9,887 nt of DNA, taken from NCBI GenBank assembly GCA_964479695.1, contig CAYZSO010000050.1, positions 1-9,887 on the forward strand, read 5' to 3'. Shown here one piece after another: positions 1-6,817 of this stretch; within the stretch, counting starts at the first letter, position 1, and every line of letters begins with the position of its first letter. The translations under genes and the position numbers were made by a program. The notes under the pieces were generated by a model that was not told the DNA's origin, ran no database searches, and saw only the letters and a list, made by a program, of their open reading frames with translations. The DNA is from JAAYZH01 sp964479695 (GTDB lineage: Bacteria > Bacillota > Clostridia > Saccharofermentanales > Fastidiosipilaceae).

Positions 1-132
1 TTGATGGGTCATAGAGCAGGGGAAGCACTTGGCTTTTCCCAGATTCGTGAGGATCTTCGGAAACTCCTCCACAAGGAGAAACTGCTTGTAGACCGGAGAG
101 CCGGGACTAGGAATGAAGAAACTGCTGATTAA
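1..132 (+). CDS. rnpA: Ribonuclease P protein component, C-terminal end (partial)
   Basis: Reading frame 1 is open from the window edge to a TAA at 130-132. It encodes about 43 residues containing GEALGFSQIREDLRKLLHKE, which resembles the C-terminal end of RnpA: a short loop followed by a helix of the type 'dL..LL.k..Ll'. RnpA is the basic protein cofactor that helps the catalytic RNase P RNA bind precursor tRNA and cleave its 5' leader. The diagnostic RNR motif and the start lie outside the window, so the identification rests on this tail plus position: rnpA sits immediately before yidD and yidC in most Bacillota. The last 20 bases overlap the start of yidD in another frame, which suggests translational coupling. 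Confidence 0.82.
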   Translation: MMGHRAGEALGFSQIREDLRKLLHKEKLLVDRRAGTRNEETAD

Positions 133-328
133 ACTGATTCGTTTGTATCAGCGTGGGATTTCGCCTTCTCTGGGCTACGGGAAATGCATTTTTCAACCGA
201 CCTGCTCGACCTATGCCATACAAGCTCTGGAGAAATACGGTGTAGTGCGCGGCGGGGCGAAGGCCTTGTGGCGTGTTTTGCGTTGCAATCCCTTCAACAG
301 ACGAGGCGGCTATGATCCGCTTGATTAG
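113..328 (+). CDS. yidD: Membrane protein insertion efficiency factor YidD
   Basis: A 71-residue protein, the normal size for the family. It shows the YidD signature: YQRGISPSLG near residues 12-21, then CIFQPTCSTYAIQAL with the paired cysteines, and RCNPFNRRGGYDPLD at the C-terminus. YidD is a small membrane-associated protein that aids insertion of inner-membrane proteins by the YidC/Sec route; its mechanism is not well defined. The N-terminal stretch (KKLLIKLIRLYQ) is a basic amphipathic helix that could sit on the membrane surface. The ATG lies inside the end of rnpA, 20 bases before its stop. Only a weak purine-rich site (GGACTAGG, about 104-111) precedes it, so initiation may depend on ribosomes finishing rnpA. 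yidC starts 18 bases downstream. Confidence 0.96.
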   Translation: MKKLLIKLIRLYQRGISPSLGYGKCIFQPTCSTYAIQALEKYGVVRGGAKALWRVLRCNPFNRRGGYDPLD

Positions 329-346
329 AAGAGAGAGGACTTCTCC

Positions 347-1444
347 ATGACCCTACCTATCGTCAGTTTATCCCTTCTGGATCCGCTTTACTCACTGTTT
401 GGTATCATCATCCGTTTTATCTACAGTATCTTTAATAACTATGGTGTGTCCATCATTTTATTTACGATTCTGATTCGCGGAATTATGATCCCTTTTAGTG
501 TTAAACAGCATAAATCCAGTTTGCAGCAGCGGGCGTTACAACCGCAGCTGGCAGAACTCCAACGCGCTTATGGCAATGATAAGCAAGGCTACAGCGAAGC
601 GCAGATGGAACTCTATAAGAAAAATAACATCTCCGTTTTTGGCGGCTGCTTGCCTTCGCTTTTGACTTTGATTCTGATTTGGCCTGTTTACCGTATTATT
701 TCTGGCCCTATGCATTACATCATGCAGGTTTCGGCCGAGAACTTAACCTCGATCGGGAACATCCTGGTGGGGCATGGCCTTCTGAGTGAAAGTGCTGTTT
801 CCAACATCACCCAAATGAATATTCCGGTCATGCAGGCTCTACATGAGAATCCTTCGGTTCTTGCTGAAGTGGTGAACAAGGGTCTGATGCGTGCGACCGA
901 TCTGATGGATCTTGATTTCCTGGGGCTGAACTTAGGCCTCACACCCACGATTAATCCTTCGCTGTTGTTCGGTGAACAGATGTCTACGTATTTGCCACTT
1001 CTGATTTTGCCAATCCTGGCTACGGGACTCACCGTTTTACAAACTTGGTTCTCGCAGAAAACACTGGCGACTTCAACACAGAAGACCGAGGCGGAGAAGG
1101 AAGCGGAGAAGAAGAATCCCGCACTTGCCGGACAGAGTGAAGCGCCTGATGCGGCTAGCCAGTCAATGAAATCCATGACCTACATGATGCCAATCATGAC
1201 ACTGTTCTTCACCTTTACCATGCCGGCGGCCATGTCGCTCTACTGGATTATCGGCAGCATTATGGGTATTGGTCAGTCCTGGCTTCTGGATACGATTTAC
1301 ACGAAACCCATGGCTTCACGCCAAGCTGAGGCGGACGCAAAATATGAAGCGGAAGTTTTGGCTCGTGTAAATAGTGAGAAGAAGGCGGTTGCTGAGCGCG
1401 AAGCTGCGAAGACAAAGAAGAAGAGACGCAAAACTTCGAACTGA
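347..1444 (+). CDS. yidC: YidC/Oxa1-family membrane protein insertase
   Basis: A 365-residue protein of the short Gram-positive/Clostridia type, lacking the large periplasmic domain of proteobacterial YidC. TM1 spans about 30-50 and contains Arg44 (ILIRG), matching the conserved arginine of the hydrophilic substrate groove. A cytosolic helical hairpin (about 52-97, QALQPQL-like) follows, then TM2 (about 100-119), an external loop of roughly 90 residues with DFLGLNLGLTP, TM3 (about 214-236), and a TM4-TM5 pair (about 278-318) with the methionine-rich MKSMTYMMPIM and FTMPAAMSLYWIIGS. The tail (KTKKKRRKTSN) is strongly basic, as in YidC proteins that contact the ribosome. The protein inserts membrane proteins alone or with SecYEG. 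A good Shine-Dalgarno (AGAGAGG, about 332-338) supports the start. The TM3-TM4 cytosolic loop (about 240-275) is unusually charged and carries a 12-bp duplication. No lipoprotein signal is seen. Confidence 0.95.
   Translation: MTLPIVSLSLLDPLYSLFGIIIRFIYSIFNNYGVSIILFTILIRGIMIPFSVKQHKSSLQQRALQPQLAELQRAYGNDKQGYSEAQMELYKKNNISVFGGCLPSLLTLILIWPVYRIISGPMHYIMQVSAENLTSIGNILVGHGLLSESAVSNITQMNIPVMQALHENPSVLAEVVNKGLMRATDLMDLDFLGLNLGLTPTINPSLLFGEQMSTYLPLLILPILATGLTVLQTWFSQKTLATSTQKTEAEKEAEKKNPALAGQSEAPDAASQSMKSMTYMMPIMTLFFTFTMPAAMSLYWIIGSIMGIGQSWLLDTIYTKPMASRQAEADAKYEAEVLARVNSEKKAVAEREAAKTKKKRRKTSN
1088..1111 (+). repeat. 12-bp tandem duplication in the yidC TM3-TM4 loop
   Basis: Two adjacent 12-base units (1088-1099 and 1100-1111) differ at one base and encode EAEK twice, residues 248-255. 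They lie in the cytosolic loop before TM4. The repeat may simply be a charged helical stretch. Confidence 0.6.
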
Positions 1445-1456
1445 AGCTCGCGGACA

Positions 1457-1484
1457 TAGAATGAATAACGTAGAGTGAATAACT
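1457..1484 (+). repeat. 14-bp imperfect tandem repeat in the yidC-jag spacer
   Basis: TAGAATGAATAACG (1457-1470) is followed directly by TAGAGTGAATAACT (1471-1484), 12 of 14 bases identical. It fills the short gap between yidC and jag, just ahead of the jag Shine-Dalgarno (AGGGGT, 1485-1490). I see no convincing -10/-35 pair and no hairpin, so a function is not evident. Confidence 0.7.
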
Positions 1485-1496
1485 AGGGGTACAAAT

Positions 1497-2474
1497 ATGA
1501 ACGAATCAGTAGTAATGACGGGAAAATCCGTTGATGAAGCTGTCCAGAAAGCTCTGGCAGCACTGGGAACTTCTGAAGACAGGGTTACCGTTGAGGTCTT
1601 GGAAGAAGAAAGCGGTTTTTTAGGGATCGGTGCGAAGGCGAAAGTGAGTGTAACGCTTCTGCCTGAACAGCCGGTTCGCCAAGTGAAACTCAATTTGGAG
1701 CCTACCGAAGAATCCGAGACTCCGGAATTTGCTGAGGCTGCTGTTGAAGTGGTTGAAGGTTCTGTTAAGGTACAAGCCGAAGAGGCTGCTGCTGGAACTG
1801 CGGCGGTTGCTGGAACTGCGGCTGATGTTACTGCGGTAGAAGTCTTCCGTACAGAGCGTGCAGAGCGTGCAGAGCGTGCAGAGGCAGATGCGCCGGAAGT
1901 TTATGACGAAGTGAAGGAGACTGTGGTTTCGGATGAGGAAGAGCCAGCTTTAGCCGAGGCGGATTCGGATGAGGCGGAGCAAGATCTTGTTGCAGCCCAA
2001 GCGGTTCAAGATTTTCTGCAAAATATTGTGGATGGTTTCGGCTTAGGTGATGTGAATGAAGTCAAAGTCGCGGTTGAGGATAAGCGCATTATAGCGACCA
2101 TTGACGGCGATGATTGCGGTATTTTGATCGGGCGAAGAGGAGAAACCTTGAATTCTTTACAGTATTTGAGTTCTCTGGTGGCGAATCGCAGTACCCATTC
2201 TCGTATGAGAGTTTCGCTTGATATCGGCGGTTACAAGGCCAAACGTGAAGACAGTGTCTCCAGTTTGGCGATCCGAACTGCGCAACGTGCGGTTCGCACC
2301 AGACAAGCGTATGAACTGACCCCCATGAACGCTGCCGAGCGCCGTGTTGTGCACGAAACGCTGCAGACGTTCCCAGGCGTGGTTACCTATAGCGAAGGTG
2401 ATGAGCCGAATCGTTATGTTGTGATTGATTTGGCCTATGAGGATGAGAAATTCTCGAATGACGAGCCGGTGTAA
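1497..2474 (+). CDS. jag: RNA-binding protein Jag/KhpB (Jag-N, KH and R3H domains)
   Basis: A 325-residue protein, long for the family because of its linker. The Jag-N domain covers about 1-55 (MTGKSVDEAVQKAL, ending GFLGIGAKAKV). An acidic, Ala/Glu-rich linker follows from about 58 to 165. The KH domain covers about 170-245, with the RNA-contacting GRRG loop at 212-215. The R3H domain covers about 250-312, with Arg282 and His286 forming the R-x3-H motif (ERRVVHE). Relatives (KhpB, EloR, Jag) bind RNA with KhpA and influence cell elongation and division in some Firmicutes; that role is family knowledge, not shown here. The gene lies next to yidC, its usual place. The start ATG has AGGGGT six bases upstream. 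The linker contains perfect 9-bp and near-perfect 18-bp repeats and looks disordered. An intrinsic terminator follows the stop. Confidence 0.94.
   Translation: MNESVVMTGKSVDEAVQKALAALGTSEDRVTVEVLEEESGFLGIGAKAKVSVTLLPEQPVRQVKLNLEPTEESETPEFAEAAVEVVEGSVKVQAEEAAAGTAAVAGTAADVTAVEVFRTERAERAERAEADAPEVYDEVKETVVSDEEEPALAEADSDEAEQDLVAAQAVQDFLQNIVDGFGLGDVNEVKVAVEDKRIIATIDGDDCGILIGRRGETLNSLQYLSSLVANRSTHSRMRVSLDIGGYKAKREDSVSSLAIRTAQRAVRTRQAYELTPMNAAERRVVHETLQTFPGVVTYSEGDEPNRYVVIDLAYEDEKFSNDEPV
1791..1826 (+). repeat. 18-bp tandem duplication in the jag linker
   Basis: Units 1791-1808 and 1809-1826 share their first 13 bases exactly (GCTGGAACTGCGG) and then diverge. They encode AGTAAV and AGTAAD at residues 99-110, inside the disordered Ala/Glu-rich linker between the Jag-N and KH domains. 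Confidence 0.8.
1854..1880 (+). repeat. Perfect 9-bp x3 tandem repeat in the jag linker
   Basis: GAGCGTGCA occurs three times with no mismatch, encoding ERA-ERA-ERA at residues 120-128. The unit is a multiple of three, so changes in copy number would lengthen or shorten the linker without breaking the frame. Perfect identity between copies suggests recent or ongoing slippage. Confidence 0.9.
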
Positions 2475-2504
2475 TCCCCGTCAGGACGTTTAGGAAATGA
2501 CAGA

Positions 2505-2514
2505 CATGTACATG
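2505..2514. promoter_or_regulatory. 10-bp perfect palindrome upstream of mnmE
   Basis: CATGTACATG is a perfect inverted repeat with no spacer, sitting just before the left arm of the terminator hairpin at 2515. It could be a small operator half-site pair or a chance palindrome. No known regulator is recognised from it. Confidence 0.3.
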
Positions 2515-2547
2515 AACTTCCTGTTACATTTGACAGGAAGTTTTTTT
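2515..2547 (+). terminator. Intrinsic terminator between jag and mnmE
   Basis: A perfect 10-bp inverted repeat (AACTTCCTGT at 2515-2524, ACAGGAAGTT at 2533-2542) encloses an 8-base loop and runs into a seven-T tract (2541-2547). This is the standard layout of a Rho-independent terminator, although the stem is only moderately GC-rich. It would end the rnpA-yidD-yidC-jag transcript. Only 17 bases separate it from the mnmE start, leaving no room for a separate promoter after it, so it may work as a partial terminator or attenuator for mnmE. Confidence 0.82.
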
Positions 2548-2564
2548 CTTGAGGAGCACAGAGA

Positions 2565-4073
2565 ATGGGCGATATAATTGCGGCTTTTGCTACACCACCC
2601 GGTGTTTCGGGACTGCAGGTCCTCCGAGTGGCCGGTGAAGGTGCTGCTGAGCTGACAGATCGTATTTTTACTTTCGGTTCTCTGCCAGGCGGCAAGGTGT
2701 CTGATGACAAACTGCCCGGCGGCAAGGTGGCTGATAGCAAACTGCCCGGCGGCAAGGTGGCCGAAAGCGGCAAATATGCCGGACGCAGTGTGAAGACACT
2801 TCCCGGCTATCGGGCTGCGTTTGGTTATGTACATGCGTTAGATGATCCGGCAGAAGCCCTGGATCAATGTGTCATCACGCGTTTTCGGAGCCCTCACTCG
2901 TATACCGGTGAAGAGCAGGTAGAGATATCGATCCATGGCGGCCAGGCTCTTCGCCGCATGCTTTTGGATCTGGTGTTGCAGGCGGGAGCCAGGCCGGCGG
3001 AGGCCGGGGAGTTCAGCAAGCGAGCTTTTCTCAATGGGAAAATGGATTTGGCTCAGGCAGAATCCGTGATGGAGCTGATCCAAGCAGACACCGAACGCCA
3101 GCAACAGGCGGCTGTAAGACAGTTGGAAGGTGCGACTCGGGCGGCTTTGGCCGAAATAAAAGATGAGATTTACGCCTTGCTCTCCGCACTGGAAGTGGAC
3201 ATTGAATACCCGGAATATGAAGATTTCACTTGGGGGCAGCAGGAAGGACAAGCCATCTTGCGGAAGATTACCGCAAGCTTGGAATCACTTGCCTCCGGAA
3301 ACCGGCAGGGCAGAATCTTGCGGGACGGGATGCAAGTTGTTTTGATCGGCGAGCCGAATGTGGGGAAGTCGTCGATGCTGAATGCTTTGGCCGGCGAAGA
3401 TCGGGCGATCGTGACTGAAGTTGCGGGAACGACCCGCGATATTATTGAACTGCAGATGGATATGGCGGGAATCCCACTGGTAATCTACGACACAGCCGGA
3501 ATTCGCGAGAGTGTGGATCCGATTGAGAAGATTGGTGTGGATCGAACGTTGAAGAAGCGCCGAGAAGCAGATCTTCTTATGCTCGTGGTCTCTGCTGAGG
3601 AGCCTGAGGAGATACCGGAGAAGGTCCGTTTATTACTTGATGGATCGTCGAAACCCTTTATCCTGCTGTGTAATAAGATCGACCTAGCCGAAGAGTTCGC
3701 GAAGTCCGTTTCTTGGCAAGAGAGTGTGGAAACGATTCGCAAGGATCACGCGAACTTGGTGGAGGCGATTTTGGTCAGTGCGAAAAAAGCTTGGGGTATC
3801 GAGGAGCTGAAAGAGACGATTACGTCATACTATGAGAGTCTGGGCAGCAGCGGGGGAGCGGATCTGGTTCTTACTTCTGCCAGACAGCAACAACTCTTGG
3901 AGCAAGCGCTCGTTGCTTTTCGTCAGCTGGAAGAGGATTTCACGAAACTACCTGCTGATATTCTCGCCACCGGTGTGCGCCAAGGCTTGGAATTATTGGG
4001 TGAAATCACCGGCGAAGATGTGTCGGAGCAGATGGTGGAGGAAATTTTCGCCAGATTCTGTATTGGGAAGTAG
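2565..4073 (+). CDS. mnmE: tRNA uridine-5-carboxymethylaminomethyl modification GTPase MnmE
   Basis: A 502-residue protein, about 45 longer than usual. The N-terminal formyl-folate binding and dimerisation domain (about 1-165) begins MGDIIAAFATPPGVSGLQVLR and includes GEFSKRAFLNGKMDLAQAE. A helical domain surrounds a G domain with all motifs visible: GEPNVGKSS (262-270), AGTTRD (287-292), DTAG (309-312), NKID (370-373) and SAK (405-407). The C-terminal FCIGK carries the conserved cysteine Cys499. With MnmG it forms the complex that modifies the wobble uridine (cmnm5U/nm5U) of certain tRNAs, using GTP hydrolysis and a folate-derived carbon. GAGGAG (2551-2556) supports the start. mnmG follows after 15 bases. 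Residues 40-69 are three copies of a ten-residue repeat inserted in a loop of the N domain, which explains the excess length. The fold otherwise looks intact and functional. Confidence 0.97.
   Translation: MGDIIAAFATPPGVSGLQVLRVAGEGAAELTDRIFTFGSLPGGKVSDDKLPGGKVADSKLPGGKVAESGKYAGRSVKTLPGYRAAFGYVHALDDPAEALDQCVITRFRSPHSYTGEEQVEISIHGGQALRRMLLDLVLQAGARPAEAGEFSKRAFLNGKMDLAQAESVMELIQADTERQQQAAVRQLEGATRAALAEIKDEIYALLSALEVDIEYPEYEDFTWGQQEGQAILRKITASLESLASGNRQGRILRDGMQVVLIGEPNVGKSSMLNALAGEDRAIVTEVAGTTRDIIELQMDMAGIPLVIYDTAGIRESVDPIEKIGVDRTLKKRREADLLMLVVSAEEPEEIPEKVRLLLDGSSKPFILLCNKIDLAEEFAKSVSWQESVETIRKDHANLVEAILVSAKKAWGIEELKETITSYYESLGSSGGADLVLTSARQQQLLEQALVAFRQLEEDFTKLPADILATGVRQGLELLGEITGEDVSEQMVEEIFARFCIGK
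2682..2771 (+). repeat. 30-bp x3 tandem repeat inside mnmE
   Basis: Three consecutive 30-base units begin at 2682, 2712 and 2742. Units 2 and 3 share an identical 19-base start (CTGCCCGGCGGCAAGGTGG); unit 1 differs from it at two positions. They encode LPGGKVSDDK, LPGGKVADSK and LPGGKVAESG (residues 40-69). Each unit contains a short inverted repeat, TGCC/GGCA, around CGGC. B. subtilis and E. coli MnmE, recalled from memory, lack this segment; the normal sequence resumes at about GYRAAFGYV (81-89). Confidence 0.95.
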
Positions 4074-4088
4074 GAAAGTAGGACAAGC

Positions 4089-6107
4089 ATGAGAAATGTC
4101 ACGGACATTTTGCAAGAGAAAAAGTATTACTTGGCAGGAGAATATGATGTCGCCGTAGTGGGTGCAGGTCATGCCGGGATTGAGGCTGCCCTGGCGGTAG
4201 CGAAACAAGGTTTCCAAGTCATTCTCTTCACGTTAAGTCTGGATGCTGTGGCGAATTTGCCTTGTAATCCCAACATTGGCGGCTCTGCTAAAGGCCAAAT
4301 CGTCCGAGAAATCGCAGCACTGGGTGGCAAGATGCCTGAAATTGCTGACGAATGCGGGATTCAATTTCGCATGCTCAATCGTTCGAAAGGGCCGGCTGTT
4401 CACGCCCCAAGAGCTCAGATCGATCGAAGGCTCTACCAGATCCGCATGAAGCAAGTCCTTGAGCAACAAGAAGGCCTGGTTCTGCGCCAGGCGGAGATTA
4501 TTGAGCTTCTGGGGAAAAGGACGGATGATGGCATCGTCCTCGAAGGGGTTTTGAGCAAGACCTGCGGTGTGTATTTGGCCAAAAAGGTGATCCTCACCAC
4601 CGGAACTTATCTGGATTCGCGGATCATTATCGGTGAAACTTCCTATGAAGGTGGACCTGATAACCAATTTGCTGCGAAGGGCCTTGCGGATTCACTGCGG
4701 GACTTCGGTTTGCCGCTCCAGCGTTTCAAAACCGGTACTCCCGTCCGAGTCAACCGTAAGAGCCTTGATTTCTCGAAATTGGAAGTCCAGGACGGGGATG
4801 AGGAACCCTGGACTTTCTCATTCCATTATGACGAGCTGCCGCAGGCAGCGCATGAGTCACAAGAGTCACACGCACTGCAAGTGCCGCAAGAGTCGCAAGA
4901 GTTGCACGCATCTCAAGCACAGCAAGCACCTCACGTGTCGCGCGATAATCAGCTACCTTGTTATGTCACATGGACCGGCACGGCCGCACATGAAATTGTT
5001 CGTAAAAATCTCGATCGTTCGCCGCTTTATTCCGGCGAAATTGAAGGTGTGGGTCCCCGCTATTGCCCGAGTTTCGAAGACAAAGTGGTGAAGTTCCCGG
5101 ATCGCACCCGCCATCAGCTGTTTATTGAACCCACGGGTCGTGACACCGAGGAAATGTATGTCCAGGGCCTTTCGTCCTCCATGCCGGAGGAGATTCAGGT
5201 CGCTTTCTTGCGAACGATCCCGGGCCTCGAGAACGCCACAGTTCAGCGCATCGGTTATGCAATCGAGTATGAATGTCTGGATCCGCGCTGTCTCCAAGCA
5301 GATCTTATGGCCAAAGCCGTAAACGGCCTCTATTGTGCGGGTCAAATCAACGGTACTTCAGGCTACGAGGAAGCGGCCGGGCAAGGCCTCATTGCCGGGA
5401 TCAACGCAGCCTTGAGTCTTCAAGGGAAAGAGCATCTCATCCTTGACCGATCACAAGCTTATATCGGCGTCTTGATAGATGACTTGGTGACGAAAGGCAC
5501 GAACGAGCCCTACCGCATGATGTCTGCCAGAGCGGAGTATCGCCTTCTCTTGAGACAAGACAATGCAGACCTGAGGCTCAGCGAAATTGGCCACAGTGTC
5601 GGGCTTCTGGACGAAGAGCAGTATCAAGGTTTTCTCAGACATAAGGCCAGACTGGAAAATGAAGTCAAGAGGCTCAGACAAACCAAAATATCCCCAAGCG
5701 CCGAAGTGAACAAGTTCCTCGAGACAAAAGGCAGCACTCCCTTGGAGAATGGCTCGACTTTGGCCGAAATATTGAAGAGACCGGAAATTACTTATACCGA
5801 TCTGGCAGCCATTGATGGTCTGATTGAGACGACCAATCATGTAGTGGCGACCTCTGTCGAAAATGAGATTAAGTATGAAGGCTACATCCGGATGGAAGAG
5901 AGGCGAATCGCGAAATTTCGCCAGATGGAAATGAAACTTCTGCCGGCTGAATTAGACTACAGCCAAATCACCGCTCTTCGCATGGAAGCCAGACAGAAAC
6001 TAAGCTCGATCAAGCCCCGCAATGTCGGGCAAGCCGGCCGGATTTCCGGTGTTTCGCCAGCGGATGTCGCGGTACTTCTCGTCTATTTGGAGGCGCACCC
6101 CTCATGA
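4089..6107 (+). CDS. mnmG: tRNA uridine-5-carboxymethylaminomethyl modification enzyme MnmG
   Basis: A 672-residue FAD protein, about 40 longer than is usual. The Rossmann motif GAGHAGIEAA (25-34) binds FAD. NLPCNPNIGGSAKGQ (57-70) and GPRYCPSFEDKV (322-333) carry Cys59 and Cys326, matching the two conserved catalytic-region cysteines. The FAD domain continues through YCAGQINGTSGYEEAAGQGLIAG, and the C-terminal helical domain binds MnmE and tRNA. The start ATG is the best in-frame choice: it follows a weak GGAC site, and the protein then has about 15 extra residues before the usual EYD-VVGAGHAG beginning. MnmG supplies the flavin chemistry of the MnmE-MnmG wobble-uridine modification. It lies 15 bases after mnmE and overlaps rsmG by four bases. 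Residues about 252-287 are a Gln/Ser/His-rich insert made of a 36-bp duplication, replacing the short link usually found before QLPCYVT. Confidence 0.97.
   Translation: MRNVTDILQEKKYYLAGEYDVAVVGAGHAGIEAALAVAKQGFQVILFTLSLDAVANLPCNPNIGGSAKGQIVREIAALGGKMPEIADECGIQFRMLNRSKGPAVHAPRAQIDRRLYQIRMKQVLEQQEGLVLRQAEIIELLGKRTDDGIVLEGVLSKTCGVYLAKKVILTTGTYLDSRIIIGETSYEGGPDNQFAAKGLADSLRDFGLPLQRFKTGTPVRVNRKSLDFSKLEVQDGDEEPWTFSFHYDELPQAAHESQESHALQVPQESQELHASQAQQAPHVSRDNQLPCYVTWTGTAAHEIVRKNLDRSPLYSGEIEGVGPRYCPSFEDKVVKFPDRTRHQLFIEPTGRDTEEMYVQGLSSSMPEEIQVAFLRTIPGLENATVQRIGYAIEYECLDPRCLQADLMAKAVNGLYCAGQINGTSGYEEAAGQGLIAGINAALSLQGKEHLILDRSQAYIGVLIDDLVTKGTNEPYRMMSARAEYRLLLRQDNADLRLSEIGHSVGLLDEEQYQGFLRHKARLENEVKRLRQTKISPSAEVNKFLETKGSTPLENGSTLAEILKRPEITYTDLAAIDGLIETTNHVVATSVENEIKYEGYIRMEERRIAKFRQMEMKLLPAELDYSQITALRMEARQKLSSIKPRNVGQAGRISGVSPADVAVLLVYLEAHPS
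4854..4925 (+). repeat. 36-bp x2 tandem repeat with a 9-bp sub-period inside mnmG
   Basis: Units 4854-4889 and 4890-4925 match at 27 of 36 bases and encode ESQESHALQVPQ and ESQELHASQAQQ (residues 256-279). Within them, nine-base blocks ending in CAA or CAC recur (GAGTCACAA, GAGTCACAC, GAGTCGCAA), so the array probably grew from a 9-bp unit. The stretch is hydrophilic and likely disordered. It interrupts the FAD domain between FSFHYDELPQ and QLPCYVT. Confidence 0.88.
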
Positions 6108-6817
6108 TCAGTGAAAATGTTTCTGAAATCAGTCGCCTGCTCACGGAAGATGGTCGCTTCACGCCGGAGCAAACCCAATTACTTACGCGTTTTGCGGAGC
6201 AGGTGCTCAAGGCCAACGAGTACATGAATCTTACGGCCATCACTGATCCCGCCGGCTTCTATATCAAACATATCCTCGATAGCTTGACTTTGCTCCGCCT
6301 GATCGGAACGGAGGCGACTTCCCTAATTGATGTCGGAAGCGGAGCGGGATTCCCCGGTATTCCTCTCAAAATTATGCGGCCGGAGCTGGACATCGTCCTT
6401 CTGGATTCTCTGCAGAAACGCGTGCGCTTTTTGCAGGCGACGATCGACGATTTGGGACTTTCCGGAATTAGGGCCATTCAGGCGCGTGCGGAAGACCTGG
6501 GGCGGAATGCGGAGTATCGCGAACGCTTCGACCTGGTTACGGCCAGGGCTGTTGCTTCACTCCCGGTTCTGCTGGAGTTATGCCTTCCTTTGGCCAAAGT
6601 CGGCGGCCGCTTCCTTGGGATGAAGGGTCCTCATGATGAGTTGGCTTCCTCGGAGAGAGCACTCGCGGTTCTGGGAGGTGAGCTCACTTTGCAAGAAGTG
6701 GAGGCCTTGCCCTTTGGCCAAGGCGAGAGGGTCATTCTGGAGATTACGAAAACCCGCAAAACCCCGCCCGCCTACCCGCGCAAAGCCGGAACTCCCGGGA
6801 AAAACCCTCTCTTATGA
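6104..6817 (+). CDS. rsmG: 16S rRNA (guanine-N7)-methyltransferase RsmG
   Basis: A 237-residue protein of normal family size. The N-terminal helices contain NEYMNLTAITDP and the KHILDSL motif (55-61). The S-adenosylmethionine site is DVGSGAGFPGIPLKI (76-90), followed by LLDSLQKRVRFL (99-110), TARAVASLPVLLELCLP and GRFLGMKG. The C-terminus ends in PRKAGTPGKNPL, typical of RsmG. The enzyme methylates N7 of the guanosine at E. coli 16S position 527; loss of RsmG gives low-level streptomycin resistance in several bacteria (family knowledge). The start overlaps the mnmG stop as ATGA, with GGAGG at 6089-6093, so the two are translationally coupled. The stop codon TGA forms part of the gyrA extended -10 promoter. 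No repeat insertion is seen, unlike in its neighbours. Confidence 0.97.
   Translation: MISENVSEISRLLTEDGRFTPEQTQLLTRFAEQVLKANEYMNLTAITDPAGFYIKHILDSLTLLRLIGTEATSLIDVGSGAGFPGIPLKIMRPELDIVLLDSLQKRVRFLQATIDDLGLSGIRAIQARAEDLGRNAEYRERFDLVTARAVASLPVLLELCLPLAKVGGRFLGMKGPHDELASSERALAVLGGELTLQEVEALPFGQGERVILEITKTRKTPPAYPRKAGTPGKNPLL

Noticed and set aside
2682..2771. Three 30-bp direct repeats could suggest a small CRISPR array.
   Set aside because: The units abut without spacers, keep the mnmE reading frame and encode a regular peptide repeat, so this is an intragenic tandem repeat.
2435..2834. Two overlapping open frames of about 110 codons on the minus strand, with repeats such as LPPGSL.
   Set aside because: They are the antisense image of the mnmE repeat array, with no ribosome site, and mnmE on the + strand is certain.
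4131..4149. GGCAGGAG followed by ATGATG inside mnmG looks like a strong alternative start.
   Set aside because: Both ATG codons are out of frame with mnmG, and the FAD motif needs the frame opened at 4089.
4953..5345. Minus-strand open frame of 130 codons within mnmG.
   Set aside because: It lies wholly opposite a conserved gene, resembles no known family and has no promoter or ribosome site that I can see.
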